Below the pieces are notes generated by a model that was not told the DNA's origin, did not search any database, and saw nothing but the letters and a program-made list of their open reading frames with translations. The translations under genes were made by a program, and so were the position numbers. Below are positions 47,830-56,800 of a DNA stretch of 64,000 nt, in pieces. The number at the start of each line of letters is the position of its first letter. Within the stretch, counting starts at the first letter, position 1. Source of the DNA: Planctomycetota bacterium (lineage in GTDB: Bacteria > Planctomycetota > UBA8742 > UBA2392). Location: contig JAGQRH010000001.1 of the NCBI GenBank assembly GCA_020425605.1, positions 156,650 through 220,649 of the forward strand, in the 5' to 3' direction.

Positions 47830-48945
47830 ATGAAAGCCGCCCGCCTGCTTGCCCTTCCGTTGCTCGTGTCTGCCGTGATGCTCGCCGGAGCACAGGAGAC
47901 CGCCAAGCCACCGTTCGAGTGGAAAGTGAGCGGCGACACGGTTGAGACGTTCAAGCTGGAGTTCACGGCGATCAAGGCGATCGACCAGTCTAGTGCCAAG
48001 GCCCTGATCGAGACCTGGGCCGCCTATACGGACAACCGCGAGAGCACTTCCAAGTCGATGGATGTCGTTGGCGAGAAGTGGGATGCGGCGCTGGCAAAGT
48101 CCCTGCGGGCGCATGAGTCGAAGCTGCTCGCGGAGGAATTCATCAAGCGCCGGGACGCCGAAAAGGAAGGCGAAGAGAAGGGCGAAGTCACCTATTCGTC
48201 GACGCGCGGCGAAGAAAAGGTGACTGGCGAAAGCACAGACCAAAAGGGCACGACGTGGGTCGAGACCACCCAGTCGGTCAAGGTTCGCCAGAAGGACTGG
48301 CAGAGCGGCGAGTGGAAAGAAACCACCGAGGAAAGCAAGTCGCGCTATGCCTGCGTGAAGGGCGAAGACGGCAAGTGGCGCATCAGCCGGATTGAGCAGC
48401 AACGCAAGCAGGTGGACAAGGACGGCAACGTCGTGATGACCTGGAAAGAACAGGGCACGATGCTCGACTTCATGCTGTTCTATCGGCGCCAGTTCGAGAA
48501 CCGTAAACCGCTGCCTGCACTGAAGCAGGACTCACCGGAGGCGGCGGCGATGTCACTGTTCGAAAACCTGCTGCCAACCCGCGATGAGCTGGGGAACTCC
48601 ATCCACAGCAAGGGCCTCAAGGCGTGGACGGACACGCTGGAGGGCCTGTTCACCAAGACTTACATGGCCGGGCTCGACAAGAAGTTCGAGGAGTGGTCCA
48701 AGGACGGCGCCGAGAAGCCCAAGCGCGAGATCGATGCGACCGGTTTGGGTGAAGATGGCGTCAAGAACGTACGCTTCAAGCCCCGTGACGAATGGACCGG
48801 CGCGATTGAAGTTCGCGTCAAGGAGATCGACGGCAAGTGGGTGATCGTCGATGCCGGCTACTGGCAGGACAAGATGGAAAAGGACGGCAAGGTCACCAAG
48901 GAGTTCATCTCGGAGCCGGACGTCTACTCACTGAGCTGGCGATAG
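47830..48945 (+). CDS. Secreted protein of a local paralogue family, copy A
   Basis: 371 aa with a signal peptide (LLALPLLVSAVMLAGAQ). The mature protein is highly charged: an N-terminal strand (FEWKVSGDTVETFKLEFTAI), a helical middle, and a central beta region rich in Glu/Lys/Thr (GEVTYSSTRGEEKVTGES, WVETTQSVKVRQKDWQSGEW). There are two copies of a GKWRIS/GKWVIV strand (about 180 and 337), resembling the DGKWRI strand of lumazine-binding/DUF4878-like NTF2 folds. It is paralogous to 52635-53753 (shared SGDTV/SGETV, DGKWRI, GLFTKTY/GMFTKAY, VYSLSWR/VYSRR). Function unknown; periplasmic or secreted. Confidence 0.78.
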   Translation: MKAARLLALPLLVSAVMLAGAQETAKPPFEWKVSGDTVETFKLEFTAIKAIDQSSAKALIETWAAYTDNRESTSKSMDVVGEKWDAALAKSLRAHESKLLAEEFIKRRDAEKEGEEKGEVTYSSTRGEEKVTGESTDQKGTTWVETTQSVKVRQKDWQSGEWKETTEESKSRYACVKGEDGKWRISRIEQQRKQVDKDGNVVMTWKEQGTMLDFMLFYRRQFENRKPLPALKQDSPEAAAMSLFENLLPTRDELGNSIHSKGLKAWTDTLEGLFTKTYMAGLDKKFEEWSKDGAEKPKREIDATGLGEDGVKNVRFKPRDEWTGAIEVRVKEIDGKWVIVDAGYWQDKMEKDGKVTKEFISEPDVYSLSWR

Positions 48946-48948
48946 CAC

Positions 48949-50724
48949 TCAATTCTTCGGAAGCTCATACAGCGCGAAGCCGTGTTGCTCGTCGTAGTAC
49001 TTGCGCTCGAGCAGCCCGGCGTCGGCCCAGGAGTCAACCTGCCGCAGCATCATGCGGTCCTTCATGTCATCGCGGAAGAACACGTAGTCCACGCCGTACT
49101 GCTCGCGCATGATGTAGAACGCGACGCGCGGGTCGCCGCCCCAGTGGTCGAGCCGGCCGTCCATGAACTCGATCACCCGTTGCCCGTCTTCGTTGGCCAG
49201 CGCGGCCGTGAACATCGGGTCCATGCCCCAGATGTAGTCGCAGTCGCTGCGGAACATGAACAGCTCGGGGAATGAGTCCCAGCCGTGGTTCCAGACGACC
49301 TTTCCCTTCATCTCATTGTGATCCTGCATCCAGACGCCGGCTTCCTCGTAATACGCGCGCGGCAGATAGCCGATGTCGTTGCCGGCGACATACAGGTTGA
49401 TGCCGAGCAGCAGGCCGAGTGACGCACAGGCCGTCGCGAGCAGCTTCCTGGGCGGCACCTTTGCGAGGCTGGAGCGCAGCTTCTCGGTGGCCGTCAGTTC
49501 GCCCAGCCAACTCATGCTCGCCAGCAGCGTGAACGGCACGGCGTACTCGAGAAAGCGGCCGTTGCGGAACGTCAGCACGATGAAGCCGACGGCAATCACG
49601 CACGTCGCAAATGTAGTAGCCGACGGTTTGTGCTTCAGCGCGAGCGATGCCAGGGGCAGCAGCAGCGGCGCCGCCAGCATGAAGCTTGCGCCGGTACTGA
49701 GTTTGCCGAATCCGTACGGCAGCATCTCCACGCCCGACATGTCCGGCGGCACGGTGGCCATCTGCGCGCCTTCTGGCCAGCCGAGCAGCGAGGCGCTGAT
49801 CGAGCCGATCACCCCGCCGCCGCTGTGGCCCCACGGCACCAGCACGTTCTGCACCCACCAGATCTTCAGCAACGCGAACGAGCCCGGGTGCAGAAGCCAG
49901 CCGATGATCAACCCGGCCAGCACCAGCCCGCTGAGCTGCAGGTCCTCAATCAGCGTCTTGCGCCGCGTTGAGCCGACCGGTTGCCAGAGCTGCCGGAACG
50001 TGAGCCGGAACAGCGCCATCACCAGCAGCAGGTGACAGCCCGTGTATGACAGCACATAGAGCACGGCCACTACGAACACAGTTTTGCGCGAGCCGCGGCT
50101 CAGTGCGCCCCAGCCGAGAATCGCCATGCAGACACCAAACAGCCAGCTGCGCGGCTCGGACATGCGGTAGGCCATCAGCGAGCCCATCAGCGCGCCGCCA
50201 GCCAGCGTCGCCAGCCACGCGCGCCTCACGCCAAGCATGCGAAGCCCGGCAAACAGGCACAGGCCGAAGAGTCCCCATGCAATGATCGTCGCGAACTTCG
50301 CGCCGTTTATCAGCGACTGCCAGTGGAACTCGTCTTCAGCGCCGAGCGTGAACGGAGTGAGGTAGACGTGGTAGAGGAAATCCTTGTCGCTGAAACTACC
50401 GTTCCAGATCGAGAGGCGCGTCCAGTGGAAGTCTTCGCCCGCGTCGCCGATTGCGCCGGTGCGAAGCAGGTAGGCGAACTTGATGTGGTATGGCGTGTCG
50501 CCGCGCAGGGCGCCTTCGTTGCGCTGCCAGCTCCAGACAGTTTCGTTCTCGCCCTGGCCGTATGGCATGAAGCCCGGGTTGATCTGCAGCCAAGCGCCGC
50601 ATACGCAGGCGACGAGGAAGACGAAGATGGCTTGCTTGATCAGGGCGGATCGATTCGGCTGCTCGGCCGAAGCGTCGGCCGGTGGGGGAATGGTCCCGGC
50701 TTCAGCAGTCTCTTCATCAGCCAT
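48949..50724 (-). CDS. Polytopic membrane protein, GT-C glycosyltransferase-like, copy A
   Basis: Start ATG 50724; 591 aa. After a polar N-terminus there are about 10-12 membrane spans from residue 28 to 480, then a soluble C-terminal domain of about 100 residues. The first large external loop has acidic/His motifs (RGDTPYHIKFAYLL, EDFHWTRLSIWNGSFSDKDF) placed as in GT-C enzymes such as STT3/PMT, whose first loop carries catalytic acidic residues. The C-terminal domain has RSDCDYIWGMDPMFTAA and HGFALYELP, shared with the neighbouring paralogue. Transfer of sugars from a lipid donor is possible; the similarity is architectural only. It converges with copy A of the secreted protein, three bases apart. 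Confidence 0.7.
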   Translation of the reverse strand: MADEETAEAGTIPPPADASAEQPNRSALIKQAIFVFLVACVCGAWLQINPGFMPYGQGENETVWSWQRNEGALRGDTPYHIKFAYLLRTGAIGDAGEDFHWTRLSIWNGSFSDKDFLYHVYLTPFTLGAEDEFHWQSLINGAKFATIIAWGLFGLCLFAGLRMLGVRRAWLATLAGGALMGSLMAYRMSEPRSWLFGVCMAILGWGALSRGSRKTVFVVAVLYVLSYTGCHLLLVMALFRLTFRQLWQPVGSTRRKTLIEDLQLSGLVLAGLIIGWLLHPGSFALLKIWWVQNVLVPWGHSGGGVIGSISASLLGWPEGAQMATVPPDMSGVEMLPYGFGKLSTGASFMLAAPLLLPLASLALKHKPSATTFATCVIAVGFIVLTFRNGRFLEYAVPFTLLASMSWLGELTATEKLRSSLAKVPPRKLLATACASLGLLLGINLYVAGNDIGYLPRAYYEEAGVWMQDHNEMKGKVVWNHGWDSFPELFMFRSDCDYIWGMDPMFTAALANEDGQRVIEFMDGRLDHWGGDPRVAFYIMREQYGVDYVFFRDDMKDRMMLRQVDSWADAGLLERKYYDEQHGFALYELPKN

Positions 50725-50786
50725 GGATGCCCAGTACAGCGTGAAGCCGCAATGGTAGCCCGCGCGGCGAGGGCGGGCAACCAAGG

Positions 50787-52505
50787 CTATTCAGGGCTGA
50801 CACGAAAGAGCGCGACACCCTGCTGGCGGCGCGCGAACTCAGGCTCCAGGACGCCTGCACGCGACCAGCCAAGCAGGCGGTTGAGCGTGGGGAAGCCGGG
50901 GTCGCGATCATGGACAAAGATGTAGTCGGCGTGCAGATCGTCGCGGAGAATGCGGGCGACTTCGGCGGGGTCGTCGCTCCAGGCCGAGGTGTCGTTCGCC
51001 ATCAGGCCAATCACGCGGCGTGCGTCTTCGTCGCCCGTGGCTGCGGTGAACATCGGGTCCATGCCCCAGACATAGTCGCAGTCGCTGCGGAAGAGCAGCA
51101 GCTCAGGTAACGAGTCCCAGCTCACGTTGTAGATAACTTTGCCCTTCAGCTCGTTGTGGTTCTGCATCCAGACGCCGACCTGCTCAAGTTGCGCACGGGG
51201 GCGATAGCCGATCTCTTCAGACGTGCGCAGCAGGTTGATCGCCAGCAGAACGACCAGCACACCGGTGACGGCATGCAGCTGGCGGCGGGAGGGCAACTTG
51301 AGGCGCTGCAGACGACCCTGCACGGACGGCGCTGCAATCACGTCCGAAATCCAGCGGGCACCGGCGATCAGCATGAACGGCACGGCGTATTCGATGAAGC
51401 GTCCGTTGCCCAGGCTCAGCACCGTGAACCCAAAGCCAATGATGAAAGTGGCGATGGCGGCTCGTGACGGCCGTGTGCGGGTTGCCAGTGAAAGCACCGG
51501 CAGCAGGATGGCGGCGACGGCCGTCCATGTCGCGCCGCCCAGCAGCGCCATCAGCGGCCAGCCACGCAGCTCGGTGCCCAGCAGGCGGGGCGGCACTTCG
51601 ACCACGCTGCCAATCCCCGTCCCGCCGGCGTGCGTGATTGGCACGATGATGTTCTGGACCCACCAGATGTGCAGCAGCTGAAGAGACTGCGGATGCAGCA
51701 GCCAGCCAACGATGAGTCCGGCCAACGCGACGCCGCACAGAATCGCGTCCTGCCTGAGAGCCGGCCCGCGCGCGCCCTCCTCGGGGCCGAGGGCCTGCCG
51801 GAACAGCAGCCGGAACACGGCCATGGCAATCAGCAGGTGACAGCCCGTGTACGCGAGCACGTACAGGATCGCGATCACGAAGGTCCACTTCCGCGAGCCG
51901 CGCCACAGCGCCGCCCAGCCCAGCATGGCGAAGCAGACGCCGAACACCCAGCTGCGTACCTCCGTCAGGCGCGCTGCCATGATTACGCCCATCAGGCCAC
52001 CCGCCGCGAGCGTCCACAGCCATGCCTTCGGAGTCTTCAGCTGCCGCATGCTCGAGAACAGCGCGAGCATGAACAGCCCGCCCGCGATGATCGCCGCCAG
52101 CTTCGCGCCGTTGGTGAACGCCTGCCAGTGGAACTCGTCCTGGGCGGTCAGCGTGAACGGGATCAGGTACAGGTGATACAGGAAGTCCTTGTCACTGAAG
52201 TGGCCGTTCCAGACCGACTCGCGCGTCCAGTGGAAGTCTTTGCCAGCGGCGGGGATTTCGCCCGTGCGGTACAGCCACGCGGCCTTGATGTGGTAGGAGC
52301 TGTCGCCCTCGCGTATGCCTTCGAAGCGATTCCACGACCACTCGCTGTGACCGTCATTGAACCGCACAAAGCCCGGGTTCATCTGCAAATAGGCGGCGCA
52401 AGTGCACGCGATCAGGAAGACGAAGACACACTGCTTGATCAACCGTTGCGCCGCAGGGGCGTCTGCGGCGGGCTGCGTGTCCTGCGGATGTTCGGTGTCG
52501 CTCAT
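50787..52505 (-). CDS. Polytopic membrane protein, GT-C glycosyltransferase-like, copy B
   Basis: Start ATG 52505 (MSDTEHPQD); the longer frame upstream lies in the divergent promoter region. The 572 aa product is a clear paralogue of 48949-50724, with about 30-45% identity by eye in conserved blocks: LIKQCVFVFLIACTCAAYLQ, NPGF, EGDSSYHIKAAWLYRTGEIP, KDFHWTRESVWNGHFSDKDF, LYHLYLIPFTLTAQDEFHWQ, RSWVFGVC, YTGCHLL, RSDCDYVWGMDPMFTAA. It has the same spans and soluble C-terminus. The two are tandem on the minus strand, 62 bases apart, and probably arose by duplication. The divergent gene at 52635 belongs to the secreted family of copy A. Confidence 0.72.
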   Translation of the reverse strand: MSDTEHPQDTQPAADAPAAQRLIKQCVFVFLIACTCAAYLQMNPGFVRFNDGHSEWSWNRFEGIREGDSSYHIKAAWLYRTGEIPAAGKDFHWTRESVWNGHFSDKDFLYHLYLIPFTLTAQDEFHWQAFTNGAKLAAIIAGGLFMLALFSSMRQLKTPKAWLWTLAAGGLMGVIMAARLTEVRSWVFGVCFAMLGWAALWRGSRKWTFVIAILYVLAYTGCHLLIAMAVFRLLFRQALGPEEGARGPALRQDAILCGVALAGLIVGWLLHPQSLQLLHIWWVQNIIVPITHAGGTGIGSVVEVPPRLLGTELRGWPLMALLGGATWTAVAAILLPVLSLATRTRPSRAAIATFIIGFGFTVLSLGNGRFIEYAVPFMLIAGARWISDVIAAPSVQGRLQRLKLPSRRQLHAVTGVLVVLLAINLLRTSEEIGYRPRAQLEQVGVWMQNHNELKGKVIYNVSWDSLPELLLFRSDCDYVWGMDPMFTAATGDEDARRVIGLMANDTSAWSDDPAEVARILRDDLHADYIFVHDRDPGFPTLNRLLGWSRAGVLEPEFARRQQGVALFRVSPE

Positions 52506-52634
52506 CAGGTCCCGATCCGGCCGTCCATTTATAGACCCTTCACGCGTTCCCGCAAACCGCGCCCTGAACCAAAGGTTGGCGACAGCGGCCAAGCGCATAC
52601 TATGCTGCGTTGAATCAACTAACGGAGGATTGGT
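52506..52634. other. Divergent promoter region
   Basis: 129 bases between the copy-B membrane protein and the copy-B secreted protein. AACGGAGGA precedes ATG 52635. No confident promoter pair was identified. Confidence 0.4.
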
Positions 52635-53753
52635 ATGCGAAGACCAGCCGTCGCCGCCGCACTGCTTGTTCTGCTGGCATCTGTAATCGTCAATGCGCAG
52701 GACGAGCCAAAGGCCGTCCCCAAGCTTGTGTTCAAGACATCCGGCGAGACCGTGTACGATTTCGCTGTCGAGGTTGCCCTCGACCCCGCGCCGGATACGT
52801 CCACGCCGCGAGGCGTCGTGTTGGCCTGGTCGCATTTTGCCAACACACCCAAGGGCTACGACGACACCCCGGTTACGCCGGACGAGAAGTTCAACGGGCT
52901 CGCGAACAAGGCGCTTTCGGAGCTTGAGAAGGGGCTGTTCAGTGCCGAGCTGGCCACCCGGGCAGGTGAGGAACGCACGACTGAGCAAAACCGTGAGAGC
53001 AGCTATCAGAGCGCGCGAAAGGAAACCGTCGTTGAAAGTGAAGAGACGCTCGAGGAAGGCAGCGTCACGGTCATCACGAGCCAGGAGCGCGTCTCCCGCT
53101 ACAAGAATAGAGATGACAAGTGGGAGGTCGGCGAGCCGAGAAAGTCATGGTTCCGCTACCACGTGGTGAAAGACGAGGACGGCAAGTGGCGCATCGACAA
53201 TGCCGAGCAGGGGCGCGAGGACCGCAAAGGCTCAAAGGACGGCGAGAAGGCGCTGGAGTGGGAGCCGATGCGAAATTCCGGGCTGGAGTTCGCCTACGAA
53301 GTCAGCAAGCCCGACAGCGAGCAGTTGACCAGGCCGGAGCTGAAGGCCGGTACACCGAACGAAGCCGCGATGGCGTTTGTTGCGCTGCGCAAGTTCAGCA
53401 ACGACGCGCAATTCCGCTACTTCGGCGTGCTGTGCAAGGGGCTGGAAAAGGCGACCGAGGGCATGTTCACCAAGGCTTATATAGAGGGCGTCCACAAGGC
53501 CAGCGACGACCGCGCGGAGAAGAACAAGAACAGGAAAGACAACCCGCCCGAGATTGAAGAGCTGCGCGACGAGACGGAAACCAGTGCGACGGTCGTGTTC
53601 AACAAGACGGACTCCAAGGCCAGCGACAAGTTCGTCGTGAAAGTCGTCAAGGACGGCGACGCATGGCGCGTCGTCGAGCTCGGCACGCTGCGCGACGCCG
53701 ACACGAATGAGGAAACCTACGTGCCTAACCAGGGCGTCTACTCCCGCAGGTAG
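52635..53753 (+). CDS. Secreted protein of a local paralogue family, copy B
   Basis: ATG 52635 behind CGGAGGA; 372 aa. Signal peptide AAALLVLLASVIVNAQ. The mature sequence parallels copy A: KLVFKTSGETVYDFAVEVAL at the N-terminus, Glu/Lys/Thr-rich beta middle (YQSARKETVVESEETLEEGS), DEDGKWRIDNAEQGREDR with the DGKWRI strand (about 182), GMFTKAYIEGVHKASDDR, DGDAWRVVEL (about 343) and the ending YVPNQGVYSRR. One domain probably occurs twice in each protein (about 30-200 and 245-370). Function unknown. A bidirectional terminator follows at 53773. Confidence 0.78.
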   Translation: MRRPAVAAALLVLLASVIVNAQDEPKAVPKLVFKTSGETVYDFAVEVALDPAPDTSTPRGVVLAWSHFANTPKGYDDTPVTPDEKFNGLANKALSELEKGLFSAELATRAGEERTTEQNRESSYQSARKETVVESEETLEEGSVTVITSQERVSRYKNRDDKWEVGEPRKSWFRYHVVKDEDGKWRIDNAEQGREDRKGSKDGEKALEWEPMRNSGLEFAYEVSKPDSEQLTRPELKAGTPNEAAMAFVALRKFSNDAQFRYFGVLCKGLEKATEGMFTKAYIEGVHKASDDRAEKNKNRKDNPPEIEELRDETETSATVVFNKTDSKASDKFVVKVVKDGDAWRVVELGTLRDADTNEETYVPNQGVYSRR

Positions 53754-53772
53754 GTAGCGCATGCCAAACACA

Positions 53773-53800
53773 AAACGCCCCCGCAGTCGTGGGGGCGTTT
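53773..53800. terminator. Bidirectional intrinsic terminator
   Basis: AAACGCCCCC/GGGGGCGTTT stem (53773-53782 with 53791-53800) extended by a G-T and a C-G pair, AGTC loop. A- and T-tracts on the two sides suit both the plus-strand gene ending at 53753 and the minus-strand gene ending at 53816. Confidence 0.85.
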
Positions 53801-53815
53801 GCGTTGGTGCCCAGC

Positions 53816-56800
53816 CTACTTGTCAGAGATGGTGCACTTCCATTCTTCGGAGTTGGCCTTTACTTCCTTGACGTACATGCTTCCGCCTTGCGTCGGCAGA
53901 GCGCTGAACGTGCCGGGGATTTCGCACCTGAGCTGGTACTTCAGCCTGGCTGTTCCCTGCGGCATGTAGCTTACGAAGAACGCCACGCGGTCGTCGCGCA
54001 ACTCGACGTTCTGGCACAGCCCGCCTGCATATCCCTGGCCTGAGCGCAGCGCCACCGGCTCACAACCTGCCGGCTTGAAGTCCTCGAACGCGAGGTACTC
54101 GTAGTCGTTGTCGGCCGAGAGGTTCAGCTCAACCTCGATCTTGTCGCCGCTGAGCAGGTTTGCACCGTCCTCAAGCGGAATGCGATCGTAGGTCATGCGC
54201 TTTTCCTTGTGCGTGCCTTCACCGTCGGCGTTCTTGACGTCGATTTCTTCAACCTTCTCGACCAGCTTGTAGTACTTGCGGTCGATGTGGATCTCGTTGC
54301 CGCTGGCCTTCAGGTGGTCTTCCTTGCTGAAGTAGCTCAGGAAGCTGCTGAAGTAGACCTTGCCTTCGCCGACGCGGCTGATTTCGAACGTGTGCTTGCC
54401 CGGCGTGATGGTCTGGCCGTTCAGGCGCACATTCGTCTGCAACGCGAAGATGTTGTCCGGCGTAACTTCCCACTTGTGAATCTCGTTGCCGTCCATCTTC
54501 ACGCTGACGGTGTAGCTGCGGCTCAACTCGCCGGTGGCCTTGGCGTATGCCATCAGGGCTGCAACCGCGTGGCTGGTGTCCTTGGTGCTGTTCCAGCGTG
54601 AGCCCTTGCGGTTCTGCGCCAGCCAGCGGACGTGCTGCTCAAGGAACTTGTTGGTCGGGTCGACCATCACGAACGCCTGCATGACGAACGCGTTGGTCTC
54701 GATCTTGTCGTTGTACCACCACCAGTAATCCTTGCCGCCTTCCCACCAGCAGGTGCCGTGCTCGAGGTCTTCCTTGCGGTAGTCCTCAATGTTGCTGATC
54801 AGGATGCGTGAGCGCTCCTTGTCGCCCGCCAGCCACTCGGCCATACACATCATGGCGCGGGACTGGTGCGTCAGGTCGTCGCGGCGGTTGTAGATGAGGT
54901 CAAGCAGTTCCTTGTCAGGCGCGCCGCAGTACGCCTGCACATAGGCGATGTAGGCCACGCGGTGGATGTTCTTTTCACTGCGCGCCAGGCCGCTAAGGAA
55001 CTTCACGCCGCGGTCCAGCATGCCGTTGTCGAACTGCACGCCCGCCGCCTTGGCGGTCTGCAGCCCGTAGCAGACATAGGCGCTCATGTAGGTGTCGCTC
55101 TGACCCTGCTGCCACCAGCCCCAGCCGCCGTCGCCATGCTGCATGATGGCGAGGCGCTTGATGCCGTAGTCGATGATGCCGTTCATGGTCTGGGTGTTGA
55201 ACACCGGGCTGTGCTTGTACCAGTACGCCGCCTGCGGGTTGATGCCCTGGTAGTCGAGCTTGGCGCGGCGCTGACCAATTTCTTCCAGGCTTACGCCGGC
55301 GTCCTCGAGCGTCTTGCGCACGATCACCGCGGGCAGGAAACGCGACATGGTCTGCTCAACGCAGCCGTAGGGGAACTCGAGCAGGTACGGCAGGGCGTCC
55401 ATCGCCAGTGCCGCGACGCTCGGGCTGAGCTGCAGGTCGAGGTTCGTCTGCTCCGGGTCCAGCTTGTCGGGCAGGTCTACGGTAAACGTCTGCGACTTCT
55501 CGCCGTCCTTGATGACGGCCGTTGTCGCCTGGTACATCTCCGCCCCGCGGATCTTGCACGGGTAGGATTTCTCGGTTGCGTCGCTTTCGATCTGGCTCAG
55601 TGCCAGCATGCGGATCTTGAAGTTGCCGGCGCCGGTCATGCGTACGCGCCAGTCAACGCGGACTTCTCCGTTTGCGGGCACCGTGATCTGCTGCACGTCC
55701 TGGGTTTCCGGGAACAGCTCATAGCTGCAGAACGCAGCTTTCTCGGCGGCGGTTGCTGAATCCAGCGGGTTGAGCATCAGCATCGCCTTGACGGCCAGTG
55801 CGACGTCGTAGCGGTTCATGATGATGCCTGACAGCGTCACCACGTCGCCTTCCACGAAGAAGCGCGGGGCCTGATCGCGCAGGATCAGCTGCTTTTTCGT
55901 TTTGACGTTCGTGAAGGCCTCGCCGACCTTGGCGACTTCCGTGATGCCGCGTGCGGCGATCTTCCAGTCGGTCAGGTTGTCCGGGAATTCGACTTCGATG
56001 GTGGCCTTGCCATCGGGGCCGGTAACGACTCGATGGCTGTAGAACACGCTGTCCTTGAAGTTGCTGCGGATACGAGGCGTGGCGGACTCCGCGTCGTTTG
56101 CAACTTCCTGCAGCGAGTCGGCCAGCTTTTCTTCAGCCTTTTTCAGCGATTCCACCGGAGAGGCATTGGGCGAAGCCGGCTCGTTGGACGCACCGTCCTG
56201 CATCTCACCGCCTTCGTCGTCGGCGCTGCCTGGGCGTCCGCCGCCTCCTCTTGCGCGCCGGAAGCTCGTGCCACCGCCCTTGCCGCCGCCCAATTCGCCG
56301 GACGGGTCGTCTTCGGCGTTTCGGCCGTCGACTTCATCCTTGTCACTGCCAAAGCCCCGGGCGTAGCGGTCGGACTTGCTGTCCTTGGTCTTGGCCGCTT
56401 CCTTTTCCTCGGCGAAGTTGAACTTGTTGCGCTCCCAGTTGATCCAGTCGTGCACGCCGTAGCCAAGCGGTGCGCCGTACCAGCGGTACTGCTCATACTT
56501 CTGGTTGTCCATCAGGCGCGAAGCCACGGCCGTGTTGTAGCTGTTGGCGTAGTTGAGGCGGTAGCTGCGCCTGTCTCCGTAAAAGTGCTTGATGATGTTC
56601 GGGGTACGGTCCGGCATGATGTATTCGACCGAGCGGTCGTAGATGCTCAGCGCGAATTCAGCGGCAACCGGCTCACCCTTGTTGTTCTTGGCCGTGACGC
56701 TGATGGTCCCCTTCTGGCCGGGCTGGTACCACTCCTTGTCGGTGGTGACCTGCACATCGAGGAACTGGTCGACGGGCGGCACGAAGATCTCGCAGGTCTG

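Noticed and set aside
50725..50784. N-terminal extension of the copy-A GT-C-like protein
   Set aside because: The extra 20 residues do not fit the polar N-terminus shared with copy B; ATG 50724 gives matching starts.
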